Source: Rhizobium sp. Q54
Lineage (GTDB): Bacteria; Pseudomonadota; Alphaproteobacteria; Rhizobiales; Xanthobacteraceae
Direction: 5' to 3'
Assembly (NCBI GenBank): GCA_945861895.1
Contig: CAMAWF010000024.1
Span: 1 to 38,878 of the forward strand
Length of the DNA: 38,878 nucleotides
The translations under genes were made by a program, and so were the position numbers. The notes under the pieces are model-generated. The model searched no databases. It was given only the letters and a program-made list of their open reading frames with translations, and was not told where the DNA came from. This document shows positions 6,176 through 14,108 of the stretch, one piece after another (positions within the stretch are counted from its first letter, which is position 1; each line of letters begins with the position of its first letter).

Positions 6176-6733
6176 TCAGGGCTCCAGCTCGGTGTCCCAA
6201 TAGAGATAATCCAGCCAGCTTTCGTGCAGGAAGTTCGGCGGGAACAGCCGGCCGTTACGATGCAGGTGATGCACCGTCGGCTGGAACGGCATCTGCGAAG
6301 GCCACATCCGCGCTTCGTCCGGCGTCAGGCTGCCCTTGCGCAGATTGCAGATCGAGCAGGCGGCGACCACATTGCCCCAGGTGGTATGCCCGCCGCGCGA
6401 GCGCGGCAGCAGATGATCGAAGGTAAGATCCTCGCCCGAGCCGCAGAACTGGCAGGAAAACTTGTCGCGCAGGAACACGTTGAACCGCGTGAAGGCGGGG
6501 TGCGTCGAGGGCTTCACGTAGCTTTTCAGCGAGACGACGCTGGGCAGCTTCATCTCCAGGCTGGGCGAATGCACGGCCTTGTCGTATTGCGCGACGATGT
6601 TCACGCGCTCGAGAAACACCGCCTTGATCGCGTCCTGCCACGACCACAGCGACAGCGGGTAATAGCTCAACGGCCGGAAATCGGCGTTGAGCACCAGCGC
6701 GGGAAACCCATTCGATGCGACGTGTACGTTCAA
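6176..6733 (-). CDS. HNH endonuclease family protein
   Basis: A 185-residue protein of a widely conserved bacterial HNH family. The N-terminal part (PALVLNADFRPLSYYPLSLW) precedes the nuclease fold. Zinc-binding CQFCG, then LTFDHLLPRSRGGHTTWGN and CSICNLRKG together give the His-Asn-His core with a CxxC...CxxC pair. The C-terminal LHESWLDYLYWDTELEP is typical of the family. I place the start at TTG 6733, which has GGGGAG 6 nt upstream; an ATG at 6781 would add 16 residues but has no ribosome site. The role is unknown; genomic context gives no hint of restriction or mobile-element function. It is transcribed alone. Confidence 0.85.
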   Translation of the reverse strand: MNVHVASNGFPALVLNADFRPLSYYPLSLWSWQDAIKAVFLERVNIVAQYDKAVHSPSLEMKLPSVVSLKSYVKPSTHPAFTRFNVFLRDKFSCQFCGSGEDLTFDHLLPRSRGGHTTWGNVVAACSICNLRKGSLTPDEARMWPSQMPFQPTVHHLHRNGRLFPPNFLHESWLDYLYWDTELEP

Positions 6734-6835
6734 GCCAAACTCCCCGACGTTCTCAGCCGGTCGAACAAGCCATTGCCGCATATACTACAGGCAGCGCGAC
6801 AGGATTGTGAAGCTGGGTGCGGGAGTTACCAGCTA

Positions 6836-7516
6836 TTACCGGGGGCGGACGGACTTCAGCGACTTCACCAGGAACTCGCCGCCGTGGCGCAGCCCCTCCT
6901 GGTCGATGCCGTGGCCGATGCCCGAGGACAAGTGCCACTCCGCCGGCACGTCCAGCGCCGCCAGCGCCTGTCCGGCATGGAACAATGCCTCGGCCGGGAT
7001 CAGTTCGTCGCGGTCGCCGTGGATCAGCAGCACCGGCGGTCTGGAGCGGATTTCGCCGGCGAATTTTTCCGCATCGGCCTCGGGCGGCGTCACCAGCATG
7101 CCGGAAGAGCCGACGATGGCCGCGGGCGCCGCGGCGCGGCGCAATCCGACGTGCAGCGCCATCATCGTCCCTTGCGAAAAGCCGACCAGCGCCAGGGCCG
7201 ACGCCGGAAGCTTGCGCCGGGTCAATTCGGCGTCGAGGAAACCGTTGAGCATCGGCGCTGCCGCGTTGACGCCGGTCCAGCGCTCATTGGGATCGCGAAA
7301 CGTCAGAGGAAACCACTCGCGGCCCGTCGGCGCCTGGCCGCAAGGGTGTGGCGCGTGCGGCGACACGAATGCGGCGTTCGGCAATTGCGCCTGCCAGGCG
7401 CGGCCGATCTCGATGAGATCGTTGCCATCGGCGCCGTAGCCGTGCAGGAATACGATCAGCTGTTGCGCTGCGCCCGCGCGCGGCTCGATCCGCGGACCGT
7501 CGAGTTCAGCGGCCAC
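6836..7516 (-). CDS. alpha/beta-hydrolase, carboxylesterase/phospholipase family
   Basis: A 226-residue serine hydrolase of the Abhydrolase_2 type. The nucleophile elbow is GFSQG with S114, the acid is D170 in HGDRDELIP and the base is H202 in GIGHGID. An oxyanion segment FLHGYGADGND lies near residue 23. There is no signal peptide, so it is probably cytosolic and acts on short-chain esters. Its start lies inside the end of the upstream glycosylase gene (11-nt overlap), so the two form an operon, a pairing I take to be incidental rather than functional. Confidence 0.88.
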   Translation of the reverse strand: MAAELDGPRIEPRAGAAQQLIVFLHGYGADGNDLIEIGRAWQAQLPNAAFVSPHAPHPCGQAPTGREWFPLTFRDPNERWTGVNAAAPMLNGFLDAELTRRKLPASALALVGFSQGTMMALHVGLRRAAAPAAIVGSSGMLVTPPEADAEKFAGEIRSRPPVLLIHGDRDELIPAEALFHAGQALAALDVPAEWHLSSGIGHGIDQEGLRHGGEFLVKSLKSVRPR

Positions 7517-8210
7517 TGCGGGCTCCCTTTGATTTTTTCGGCTTCACGGAATTCGTCTTGGCTGGAACGGGCGCGCCCTCGCGGCGCTTGACGGCGTGAT
7601 AGTAAGCCCAGAGCAGATGCGCCGCCACCCCGCGCCACGGCCGCCAGACTTCGGCGAGCGCGGCCATCTTCTTGGCGTCGGGGCGCTTGCGCAGCCCGAA
7701 CGCGATACGCGCGGATTCCTGGAGCGCCAGATCGCCCGCCGGCCATGCGTCGGCGTTGCCGAGGCAGAACAGAAGATAAATGTCGGCGGTCCACGGCCCG
7801 ATGCCGTGCAGCGCGGTCAGCGCCGCGTGCGCCTGGTCCGCTTCCATCGCGTGGACGGCATCGAGATCGATGACGCCCTTGGCGATCGCCGTGCCGATCG
7901 CCTTGATCGACTTGATCTTGGGCCGCGACAGGCCGAGCCGCGCGAGCCGTTCCGCACGCGCGCGCCGCACCGCGTCGTGGTGGAACGGATCGAACGCGGC
8001 AAACAGCCGGTTGCGGATGGCCGCGGCGCTCGCGGTCGAGAGCTGCTGCCCGCACACGATGGCGCACAACCCGGCAAAGCCTGCCTCGCGCCGCCGCAGC
8101 GCCGGCCGCCCGGCCTTGGCGAGCACCGCGCCAAGCCGCGGATCGGCCTTGACCAGCTTGGCCAGCGCGGCATCGAGATCGGCTTCGGTGTGGAGGAAGT
8201 GGGTGGACAT
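7506..8210 (-). CDS. DNA-3-methyladenine glycosylase II-like (HhH-GPD family)
   Basis: A 234-residue base-excision repair glycosylase. The helix-hairpin-helix reads LHGIGPWTADIYLL (residues 134-147), and the catalytic aspartate is D160 in WPAGDLAL, at the correct spacing. There is no iron-sulfur cysteine cluster, so it belongs to the AlkA/MAG-like rather than the Nth group. It lacks the N-terminal AlkA_N domain of the E. coli enzyme and ends in a basic tail. Expected role: removal of alkylated purines from DNA. It overlaps the downstream esterase gene. Confidence 0.88.
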   Translation of the reverse strand: MSTHFLHTEADLDAALAKLVKADPRLGAVLAKAGRPALRRREAGFAGLCAIVCGQQLSTASAAAIRNRLFAAFDPFHHDAVRRARAERLARLGLSRPKIKSIKAIGTAIAKGVIDLDAVHAMEADQAHAALTALHGIGPWTADIYLLFCLGNADAWPAGDLALQESARIAFGLRKRPDAKKMAALAEVWRPWRGVAAHLLWAYYHAVKRREGAPVPAKTNSVKPKKSKGARSGR

Positions 8211-8220
8211 TCTGCTTTTT

Positions 8221-8310
8221 CGTCATTGCCGGGCTTGACCCGGCAATCCATCCGCATGGAAAGCTTGAATGCATTGGAGATGGACCCCCGGGTCAAGCCC
8301 GGGGGTGACA
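8221..8310. repeat. dispersed rhizobial palindromic repeat, second version
   Basis: Opens CGTCATTGCCGGG and closes GCCCGGGGGTGAC, with hairpins TTGCCGGG/CCCGGCAA and CCCCCGGG/CCCGGGGG. It fills the space between the divergent glycosylase and gluQ, so its right arm supplies the GGGGGTGA in front of gluQ and may act as that gene's ribosome site. Confidence 0.7.
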
Positions 8311-8314
8311 AGAA

Positions 8315-9169
8315 ATGAATGTTTTCCGCTTCGCGCCAAGCCCGAACGGCTATCTGCATCTCGGCCATGCGCTCTCCGCGCTGCTCAACGCCGATATGGC
8401 GCGAGGGCTAAGCGGGCGGCTGCTGTTGCGCATCGAGGATATCGACGCGGCCCGCTGCCGGCCGGAATTCGAGGCGGCGATCTATGAAGACCTGGCCTGG
8501 CTCGGCATCGCCTGGGAGCAGCCGGTGCGCCGGCAGTCGGCGCATTTGGCCGACTACCGCGCGGCACTGGCCAAACTTGAAGCGCTTGGTCTGGTTTATC
8601 CGAGCTTCGAAAGCCGCACAGAGATGGCACAACTCGTGGCGCAGCGTGACGCAAATTACCCTTGGCCGCGCGATCCCGACGGCGTGCCGCATTATCCCGG
8701 CGCGGGCAAATCGATTTCCGCCGCCGAGCGCACGCGGCGCATGGCAGCGGAGCCCTATGCGCTGCGCCTCGACTTGGATGCCGCGCTCGTGCGCGTCGGC
8801 GCACTCACCTGGAGCGAAGACGGCACAACGATCCCCGCCGATCCTGCCGCCTGGGGTGATGTGGTGCTGGCGCGCAAGGAAACGCCGACCAGCTATCATC
8901 TGTCGGTCGTGGTCGATGATGCGCTGCAAGGCATCACCCATGTGGTGCGCGGACGCGACCTTTATCCCGCAACCAGCGTTCACCGGCTGTTGCAAACGCT
9001 GCTTGGGCTTCCCGCGCTGGTCTACCGTCACCACCGGCTGCTCCTCGATACGCAAGGCAACAAGCTTGCGAAGTCCACGCGCTCCACCGGTTTGCGGGAA
9101 CTTCGCGCGCAGGGAGTGACGCCGGCCGAAATCCGTCATCAGGTGGGATTGGATACCGGGCTCGATTGA
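8315..9169 (+). CDS. gluQ: glutamyl-Q tRNA(Asp) synthetase
   Basis: A 284-residue truncated glutamyl-tRNA synthetase without an anticodon-binding domain. It attaches glutamate to the queuosine base at the wobble position of tRNA-Asp. The opening RFAPSPNGYLHLGHA carries the class I HIGH equivalent (HLGH, 15-18), followed by LRIEDID, and the KMSKS equivalent appears as NKLAKSTRS. The zinc-binding cysteines of the E. coli enzyme are absent in the YPSFESR region. There are no neighbours in the same operon; the kinase gene follows after 39 nt in the same direction. Confidence 0.92.
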   Translation: MNVFRFAPSPNGYLHLGHALSALLNADMARGLSGRLLLRIEDIDAARCRPEFEAAIYEDLAWLGIAWEQPVRRQSAHLADYRAALAKLEALGLVYPSFESRTEMAQLVAQRDANYPWPRDPDGVPHYPGAGKSISAAERTRRMAAEPYALRLDLDAALVRVGALTWSEDGTTIPADPAAWGDVVLARKETPTSYHLSVVVDDALQGITHVVRGRDLYPATSVHRLLQTLLGLPALVYRHHRLLLDTQGNKLAKSTRSTGLRELRAQGVTPAEIRHQVGLDTGLD

Positions 9170-9208
9170 ATTTTAGTTCCGTGTCATCCTGCGGGCGGGG
9201 CAGGGGAT

Positions 9209-10405
9209 ATGGCGAAACGCAAAGCCAGCAAGACCAGACGCCCGCGTGCGCGCCGGCGGGTGAAATCCGGCGGCTCAAAAGACACCCGCGCGATCGAGGC
9301 GTCGCTCGCAGGGCTGGCGCACGACATCCGCACCCCGCTCACCGGCATCCTGGCGCTCGCCGAATTGCTCTCGACGTCGGACCTCGCCGAGCGTGAACGG
9401 CAATGGGCCAACGCCATCAAAGGGGGAGCCGAGCATCTTGCCTCGCTCACCACGCTGATCGTCGATGCCGCCAAGGCGGACGCCACCGGGCTCACGTTGC
9501 GGCGCGAGACGTTCCCGCCGCGCTGGCTGGCGGAAGCGGTGGGGCGTGCGCTCGCCGCGCGCGCCGAGACCCGCGGGATCAAGGCCGAGATCGCGATCGC
9601 GCGCGATCTTCCCGCCATGGTCGCCGGCGATCCGCTGCGCCTGCGCACGGCGCTGGAAAACCTCGCCGACAACGCCGTGAAATTCACCGAAAAAGGCGGC
9701 GTTGCCTTCGCCGCGAGCGCCGAGCCGGCCGCGCGCGGGCGCGTGCGGCTTGTCTTCACCGTCACCGACAGCGGGATTGGACTTTCCAAGCCGGAGATCG
9801 CGCGGCTGTTTCGCCCGTTCGCGCAGGCGAGCGAGGCGGTGGCCCGCCGCTACGGCGGCGCCGGCCTCGGTCTCGTTTTCGTGCGGCGCATCGCCAAGGC
9901 GATGGGCGGCGATCTCAAGGTGAGCGGCGCGCCCGGCAAGGGCTCGACATTCCGCATGACCGTGCTGGTGGAACGCGCCGATGTGCGGCCCCCTATGGCC
10001 GGCAAACGCGAAAGTGGCGCGCGCGCGCCGAGCGGTCGCGGCCTCACGATTTTGTGCGCGGAGGACAACCCTTACGGCCGCGTGGTGATGAATACGATTC
10101 TCACCGAACTTGGCCACAAGGTCGATTTCGTCGAGACCGGCGAGGCGGCGGTGAAAGCCGTCTCGCGCGGCATTTACGATGTCGTGCTGATGGATGTGAC
10201 GCTCGCGGGTCTCGATGGACTTGAGGCGACGCGCTGCATCCGCGTGCTGCCGGGGCTCGCGGGCCGTATCCCGATCATCGGCATTTCCGGGCGCACGGAA
10301 GCCGGCAACGACGCGGCCGCCCGCGCCGCCGGGATGAATGATTACTTCACCAAGCCGATCAGCCCCGGCAAATTGGCGGAGGCGTTGGCGGCGGTGAGTT
10401 CCTAG
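9209..10405 (+). CDS. soluble hybrid histidine kinase/response regulator
   Basis: A 398-residue signalling protein without a membrane segment or recognisable input domain. After a very basic N-terminus (first 24 residues) comes the dimerisation/phosphoacceptor motif LAHDIRTPLTGI with H38. The ATPase domain follows, with an N-box (ENLADNAVKF), G1 (DSGIGLS) and G2 (GGAGLGLVF). A receiver domain starts near residue 275 (ILCAEDNPYGR) with phosphoacceptor D329 in LMDVTL and a conserved lysine in YFTKPI. No cognate output gene lies next to it, so the target is unknown. A GGGGAT ribosome-like site precedes the ATG. Confidence 0.9.
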   Translation: MAKRKASKTRRPRARRRVKSGGSKDTRAIEASLAGLAHDIRTPLTGILALAELLSTSDLAERERQWANAIKGGAEHLASLTTLIVDAAKADATGLTLRRETFPPRWLAEAVGRALAARAETRGIKAEIAIARDLPAMVAGDPLRLRTALENLADNAVKFTEKGGVAFAASAEPAARGRVRLVFTVTDSGIGLSKPEIARLFRPFAQASEAVARRYGGAGLGLVFVRRIAKAMGGDLKVSGAPGKGSTFRMTVLVERADVRPPMAGKRESGARAPSGRGLTILCAEDNPYGRVVMNTILTELGHKVDFVETGEAAVKAVSRGIYDVVLMDVTLAGLDGLEATRCIRVLPGLAGRIPIIGISGRTEAGNDAAARAAGMNDYFTKPISPGKLAEALAAVSS

Positions 10406-10409
10406 CACC

Positions 10410-10952
10410 TCAGTCGGTGTTGAACTCTTCCTTGACCTTGACCAGGCGGCCGCCCTTGACGCGGTAGGTCTGCGTGCAAAGCCGCCACCGCTTGGGGTTC
10501 GGCAGTTTGCAATATGCGGACAGCGCCGTGATGGAGAGCGTGCGCTTCGCGACCGACCAATCGCGGGCATCCTGGGTTAATGCGTGGGCCCATCGATTCT
10601 TGGCCGTCGATATCCAGACCCACAGTTCGGAGCCGCCCGAACCGGTCCACGGTGCGCGCCCCCCGGCCCCGGCGCACACGATCGCGCTGGTTTCAAGCAC
10701 ATAGTCGTCAACGCCATCGGGAGAAAGATCGACGATCTGGAAAACGGGCAACTTCCATTTCGGCGTGCCGTTCTCGTCCTGGCAGTGCTTCTCGATCGCC
10801 TTCACCCCGGCGAGGACCGGCGGTGGCAGGGCCTCATATTTATCGGCCGCCGAGACGGGAGCGGCGGCAAGCATGATCGCGGCGGTAACGGCGGCGAAAA
10901 AGCGGATGCGCATCATGCGTGCAAAACTGGTCGAAATTCCCGGCGCTGTCAC
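10410..10952 (-). CDS. exported hypothetical protein coupled to ecm
   Basis: A protein of up to 180 residues with an N-terminal export signal (MRIRFFAAVTAAIMLAAAPVSA, cleavage expected after VSA-A) and a mature part with four cysteines, no known motif and a WVWIS/RRTLSI-like beta-rich pattern. The GTG at 10952 overlaps the ecm stop codon in GTGA, an arrangement that favours translational coupling. Alternative ATGs at 10916 and 10913 give a more compact signal peptide but have no ribosome site. Its conserved linkage to ecm could not be tested. Function is unknown; it probably acts in the periplasm. Confidence 0.65.
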   Translation of the reverse strand: MTAPGISTSFARMMRIRFFAAVTAAIMLAAAPVSAADKYEALPPPVLAGVKAIEKHCQDENGTPKWKLPVFQIVDLSPDGVDDYVLETSAIVCAGAGGRAPWTGSGGSELWVWISTAKNRWAHALTQDARDWSVAKRTLSITALSAYCKLPNPKRWRLCTQTYRVKGGRLVKVKEEFNTD

Positions 10953-12925
10953 GTATTGCCGCCGTTGGCCCGCTCCACGATGCGCACCACGTCCGCCATG
11001 ATGCGGTTCAACTCAAAATCCTTCGGCGTGTAGACCGCGGCAACGCCGGCTGCTTCAAGCATCTGCGCGTCTTCCGGCGGGATGATGCCGCCGACCACCA
11101 CCGGCACATCCAGGCCGGCCTGCTTCATGCGCGCGACCACGTCCTCCACCAGCGGCAGATGGCTGCCGGAGAGCACGGACAGGCCCACCACATGCACCTT
11201 CTGCTTGCAGGCGGCATCGACGATTTCCTCCGGCGTCAGCCGGATGCCTTCGTAGACCACCTGCATGCCGGCATCGCGCGCGCGCACCGCGATCTGCTCG
11301 GCGCCGTTGGAATGGCCGTCGAGGCCGGGCTTGCCGACGAGGAACGTAAGGCGGCGGCCAAGCTTGCGCGAAACGCGGTCGACATCGGCGCGGATGTCGT
11401 CGAGCCCGCCGACATCGTTGCGCATGGCGCGGCCGATGCCGGTCGGCGCACGGTATTCGCCGAAGGCATCCCGCAGCGTCCAGCTCCATTCGCCGGTGGT
11501 GACGCCGGCTTTGGCGCAGGCGATCGAGGCCGGCATGATGTTGACGTTGCCGGCGGCGGCGCGCTTGAGCTGCTTGAGCGCGGCGGCGACGGCATCGTTA
11601 TCGCGCGCAGCGCGCCAGGCATTGAGCCGCTCGATCTGCCCGGCCTCGGCGTCGGCGGACACGGTGAGGATGGCGTCGGCGGCATTGGCGAGCGGCGAGG
11701 GTTCGGTTTCAAGGAATTTATTGACGCCGACGACGGTCTGCTCGCCGCGCTCGATGGCTTCCAGCCGCGCGGTGTTCGACTCCACCAGCTGCTGCTTCAT
11801 GTAGCCGCTCTCGACCGCCGCCACCGCGCCGCCCATCTGCTCGATGCGCGCGAGTTCGCCCCGCGCTTCGCGCTTGAGCGCCTCGACCTTGTTGGCGATC
11901 TCGCTTGAACCGTCGAAAATATCGCCGTAGTCGAGCAGATCGGTTTCATAGGCAAGAATCTGCTGCATGCGCAGCGACCATTGCTGGTCCCACGGCCGCG
12001 GCAGGCCGAGCGCCTCGTTCCAGGCCGGCAGCTGCACCGCGCGCGCCCGCGCGTTCTTCGACAATGTGACGGCCAGCATCTCGATCAAGATACGCGCGAC
12101 GTTGTTCTCCGGCTGCTGCTCGGTCAGCCCGAGCGAATTCACCTGCACGCCATAGCGGAACAGGCGCTGCTTGGGATCGGTAATGCCATAGCGCTCGCGC
12201 GTGATCTCGTCCCACAGGTCGACGAAGGCGCGCATTTTGCAAATCTCGGTGACGAAGCGCAGCCCGGCATTGACGAAAAAAGAAATGCGCCCGACCACCT
12301 CGCCGAATTTCTCTGCCGCCACGTCGCCCGCCTTCACCGTGTCGAGCACTGCAATGGCGGTCGCCAGCGCGAACGCCAGCTCCTGCACCGGCGTCGCGCC
12401 TGCTTCCTGCAAATGGTAGGAGCACACATTGATCGGATTCCATTTCGGCAGCTCGGCGGTGGTGAACAGGATCACGTCCTTGATCAGCCGCATCGACGGC
12501 GCCGGCGGAAACACGTAAGTGCCGCGCGAGAGATATTCCTTGATGATGTCGTTCTGGATGGTGCCTTGCAGGTGGCTGCGCGGCGCGCCCTGCTCGTCGG
12601 CGACCGCGATGTAGAGCGCCATCAGCCACGCCGCGGTGGCGTTGATGGTCATCGATGTGTTCATGGTGGCGAGCGGAATGGAATCGAACAGCGCGCGCAT
12701 GTCGCCGAGATGGCTCACCGGCACGCCGACCTTGCCGACCTCGCCCTTGGCGAGCACGTGATCGCTGTCGTAGCCGGTCTGCGTCGGCAGATCGAAGGCG
12801 ACCGAGAGACCAGTCTGGCCCTTGGCCAGATTCTTGCGGTAGAGCGCGTTGGAATCCGCGGCCGTCGAATGGCCGGCATACGTGCGGAAAATCCAGGGTT
12901 TGTCGCGTTGAGTTTTGTCGCGCAT
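10949..12925 (-). CDS. ecm: ethylmalonyl-CoA mutase (MeaA type)
   Basis: A 658-residue coenzyme-B12 mutase converting (2R)-ethylmalonyl-CoA to (2S)-methylsuccinyl-CoA in the EMC pathway. The N-terminal TIM-barrel part reads RTYAGHSTAADSNALYR, LSVAFDLPTQTGYDSDH and GTIQNDIIKEYLSRGTYVFPP, which match MeaA/Ecm rather than ordinary methylmalonyl-CoA mutase. The C-terminal B12-binding domain has DGHSNG with the cobalt-ligand histidine H538, and the supporting SVLSGSH. It is a single-chain enzyme of the normal Ecm length. I start at ATG 12925 (MRDKTQRDKPW), preceded by GGAG; a frame extending to 13003 is open but reads through the operator-like palindrome. Ccr and Mcd of the same pathway are encoded nearby. 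Confidence 0.93.
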   Translation of the reverse strand: MRDKTQRDKPWIFRTYAGHSTAADSNALYRKNLAKGQTGLSVAFDLPTQTGYDSDHVLAKGEVGKVGVPVSHLGDMRALFDSIPLATMNTSMTINATAAWLMALYIAVADEQGAPRSHLQGTIQNDIIKEYLSRGTYVFPPAPSMRLIKDVILFTTAELPKWNPINVCSYHLQEAGATPVQELAFALATAIAVLDTVKAGDVAAEKFGEVVGRISFFVNAGLRFVTEICKMRAFVDLWDEITRERYGITDPKQRLFRYGVQVNSLGLTEQQPENNVARILIEMLAVTLSKNARARAVQLPAWNEALGLPRPWDQQWSLRMQQILAYETDLLDYGDIFDGSSEIANKVEALKREARGELARIEQMGGAVAAVESGYMKQQLVESNTARLEAIERGEQTVVGVNKFLETEPSPLANAADAILTVSADAEAGQIERLNAWRAARDNDAVAAALKQLKRAAAGNVNIMPASIACAKAGVTTGEWSWTLRDAFGEYRAPTGIGRAMRNDVGGLDDIRADVDRVSRKLGRRLTFLVGKPGLDGHSNGAEQIAVRARDAGMQVVYEGIRLTPEEIVDAACKQKVHVVGLSVLSGSHLPLVEDVVARMKQAGLDVPVVVGGIIPPEDAQMLEAAGVAAVYTPKDFELNRIMADVVRIVERANGGNT

Positions 12926-12958
12926 CGCTCCGCCTGCGGCGCAGTGTGGCCCAGGCGT

Positions 12959-12973
12959 TGTTGCAATGCAACA
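12959..12973. promoter_or_regulatory. palindrome upstream of ecm, candidate EMC-pathway operator
   Basis: A perfect 15-bp palindrome, TGTTGCAATGCAACA, centred on 12966 and ending 33 nt before the ecm start codon. Its TGC-N3-GCA core recurs before ccr and mcd. Confidence 0.55.
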
Positions 12974-12987
12974 TAGAGCGCTTCGAT

Positions 12988-13016
12988 CTTCCCCCTCCCA
13001 CAAGGGGAGAGGGAAG
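12988..13016. repeat. C/G-rich hairpin between glsB-like gene and ecm
   Basis: CTTCCCCCTCC pairs imperfectly with GGGGAGAGGGAAG across a short ACAA loop. It resembles the hairpins at 37684-37801 and may end transcription of the small membrane-protein gene to its right. Confidence 0.4.
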
Positions 13017-13036
13017 TGAGTGCGTCGCGCCGGGCT

Positions 13037-13291
13037 TTACGCCCGCTTCACCAGGCCGATGATCACCAGCAGGATGACCGCGCCGATGGTGGCATTGATG
13101 ATGGAGGCGACGATGCCGCCGCCGATCGCAATGCCGAGCCGCGGCAGCAGGAAACCGCCGACGAACGCGCCGACGATGCCGACGATGATGTTTCCGATCA
13201 GGCCGAACCCGACCCCTTTGACGATCATCCCGGCGAGCCAGCCGGCGATCGCGCCGACCACAATCAGGATAATCAGACTTTCAATTGCCAT
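13037..13291 (-). CDS. GlsB/YeaQ/YmgE family stress-response membrane protein
   Basis: An 84-residue, very hydrophobic protein with three membrane segments. The glycine-rich pattern (GAIAGWLAGMIVKG, then IVGIVGAFVGGFLLP) is that of the transglycosylase-associated/GlsB family. These proteins are induced by envelope or acid stress in several bacteria; their molecular action is not known. The gene is monocistronic by spacing. The 273-bp gap to its right up to the PilZ gene has no supported gene; it contains a perfect 12-bp palindrome, AGGCCTAGGCCT, of unknown meaning near 13540. Confidence 0.88.
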   Translation of the reverse strand: MAIESLIILIVVGAIAGWLAGMIVKGVGFGLIGNIIVGIVGAFVGGFLLPRLGIAIGGGIVASIINATIGAVILLVIIGLVKRA

Positions 13292-13564
13292 GACGACATC
13301 TCCCCCATTTTCCCATTGATCGCGGCGATGCCGGAGGGCACCGGCCCACGGTCTTATTCAACGCGTTCAATGCAACAATAAAACGATGGCTTTGTCGACC
13401 GCCCCGCGGGCGGATCGCCGCCAATTCGCGGCAGTGCGGGCGCGGACGAAAACGAGCGCGCGCCGGATGTTCGATCGCGCCGACAGCGCGACCTCAGTCC
13501 GTCCGGCTTACCGGTATCGCGAGATGTTTATTATCGAGGCCTAGGCCTGGATGACACGGCGAGA

Positions 13565-13954
13565 TTAGGCCGCTTCCGTTTTGTGGTCGGTGTTTTTCTG
13601 CAGACGTTTTACCAATTGCTTAAGCGCGGCAATCTCAGCCTCAAGTCGGTGCACTCGGCTAGCAAGGTCGACATCGCCCATGTTCGCGTCCGCGTCTGTC
13701 GCGGCCGAGCCATCGAAAACGATGCCGATCTCATCGCCGGTGTGCCACTGCACCTTGGAACGAAAACTCTGTCCCTTGACCGGGATGTGCAAGTCCAACA
13801 TCTCGGTATATGCCGGCGGACCGGAAAATTTTAACCGCGCGCCAGTGTCGGAAATATCGCGCACAAGGCAATCGAAAGCGGAAGGGCTGTTTCCAAAATA
13901 TACGAATCCGCGCAGGAAGCTTTTCTGTCGGAGAGCGTGTCGTTTTTCCGTCAT
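13565..13954 (-). CDS. PilZ domain protein with C-terminal coiled coil
   Basis: A 129-residue protein. The PilZ domain opens with an arginine-containing stretch (EKRHALRQKSFLRG) and carries DISDTGARLKF, the D/NxSxxG-type motif that contacts cyclic di-GMP, so ligand binding is plausible. The barrel ends near VQWHTGDEIGIVF. It is followed by a heptad-like helix (VHRLEAEIAALKQLVKRLQK) that probably oligomerises. I chose the ATG at 13954, because the ten-residue upstream extension to 13984 is unlike the family. There is no obvious partner next to it. Confidence 0.85.
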   Translation of the reverse strand: MTEKRHALRQKSFLRGFVYFGNSPSAFDCLVRDISDTGARLKFSGPPAYTEMLDLHIPVKGQSFRSKVQWHTGDEIGIVFDGSAATDADANMGDVDLASRVHRLEAEIAALKQLVKRLQKNTDHKTEAA

Positions 13955-14108
13955 CGGTCGCTCGCAAAATATCTGTAACGACATTCGATCAAGAATGTTC
14001 GGCCAATAGCTAGCACACTGGCTTAAATAATCGGAAAAACGATGCCTAAATTCAAAGTTAAAAGCCGCTAACCAACTTCAGCCCGCGCGGCTGATGCAGC
14101 CCTTGCAA

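Noticed and set aside
6074-7591. 505-residue plus-strand open frame
   Set aside because: It is the antisense shadow of the HNH and esterase genes, with histidine/arginine-rich composition and no motif.
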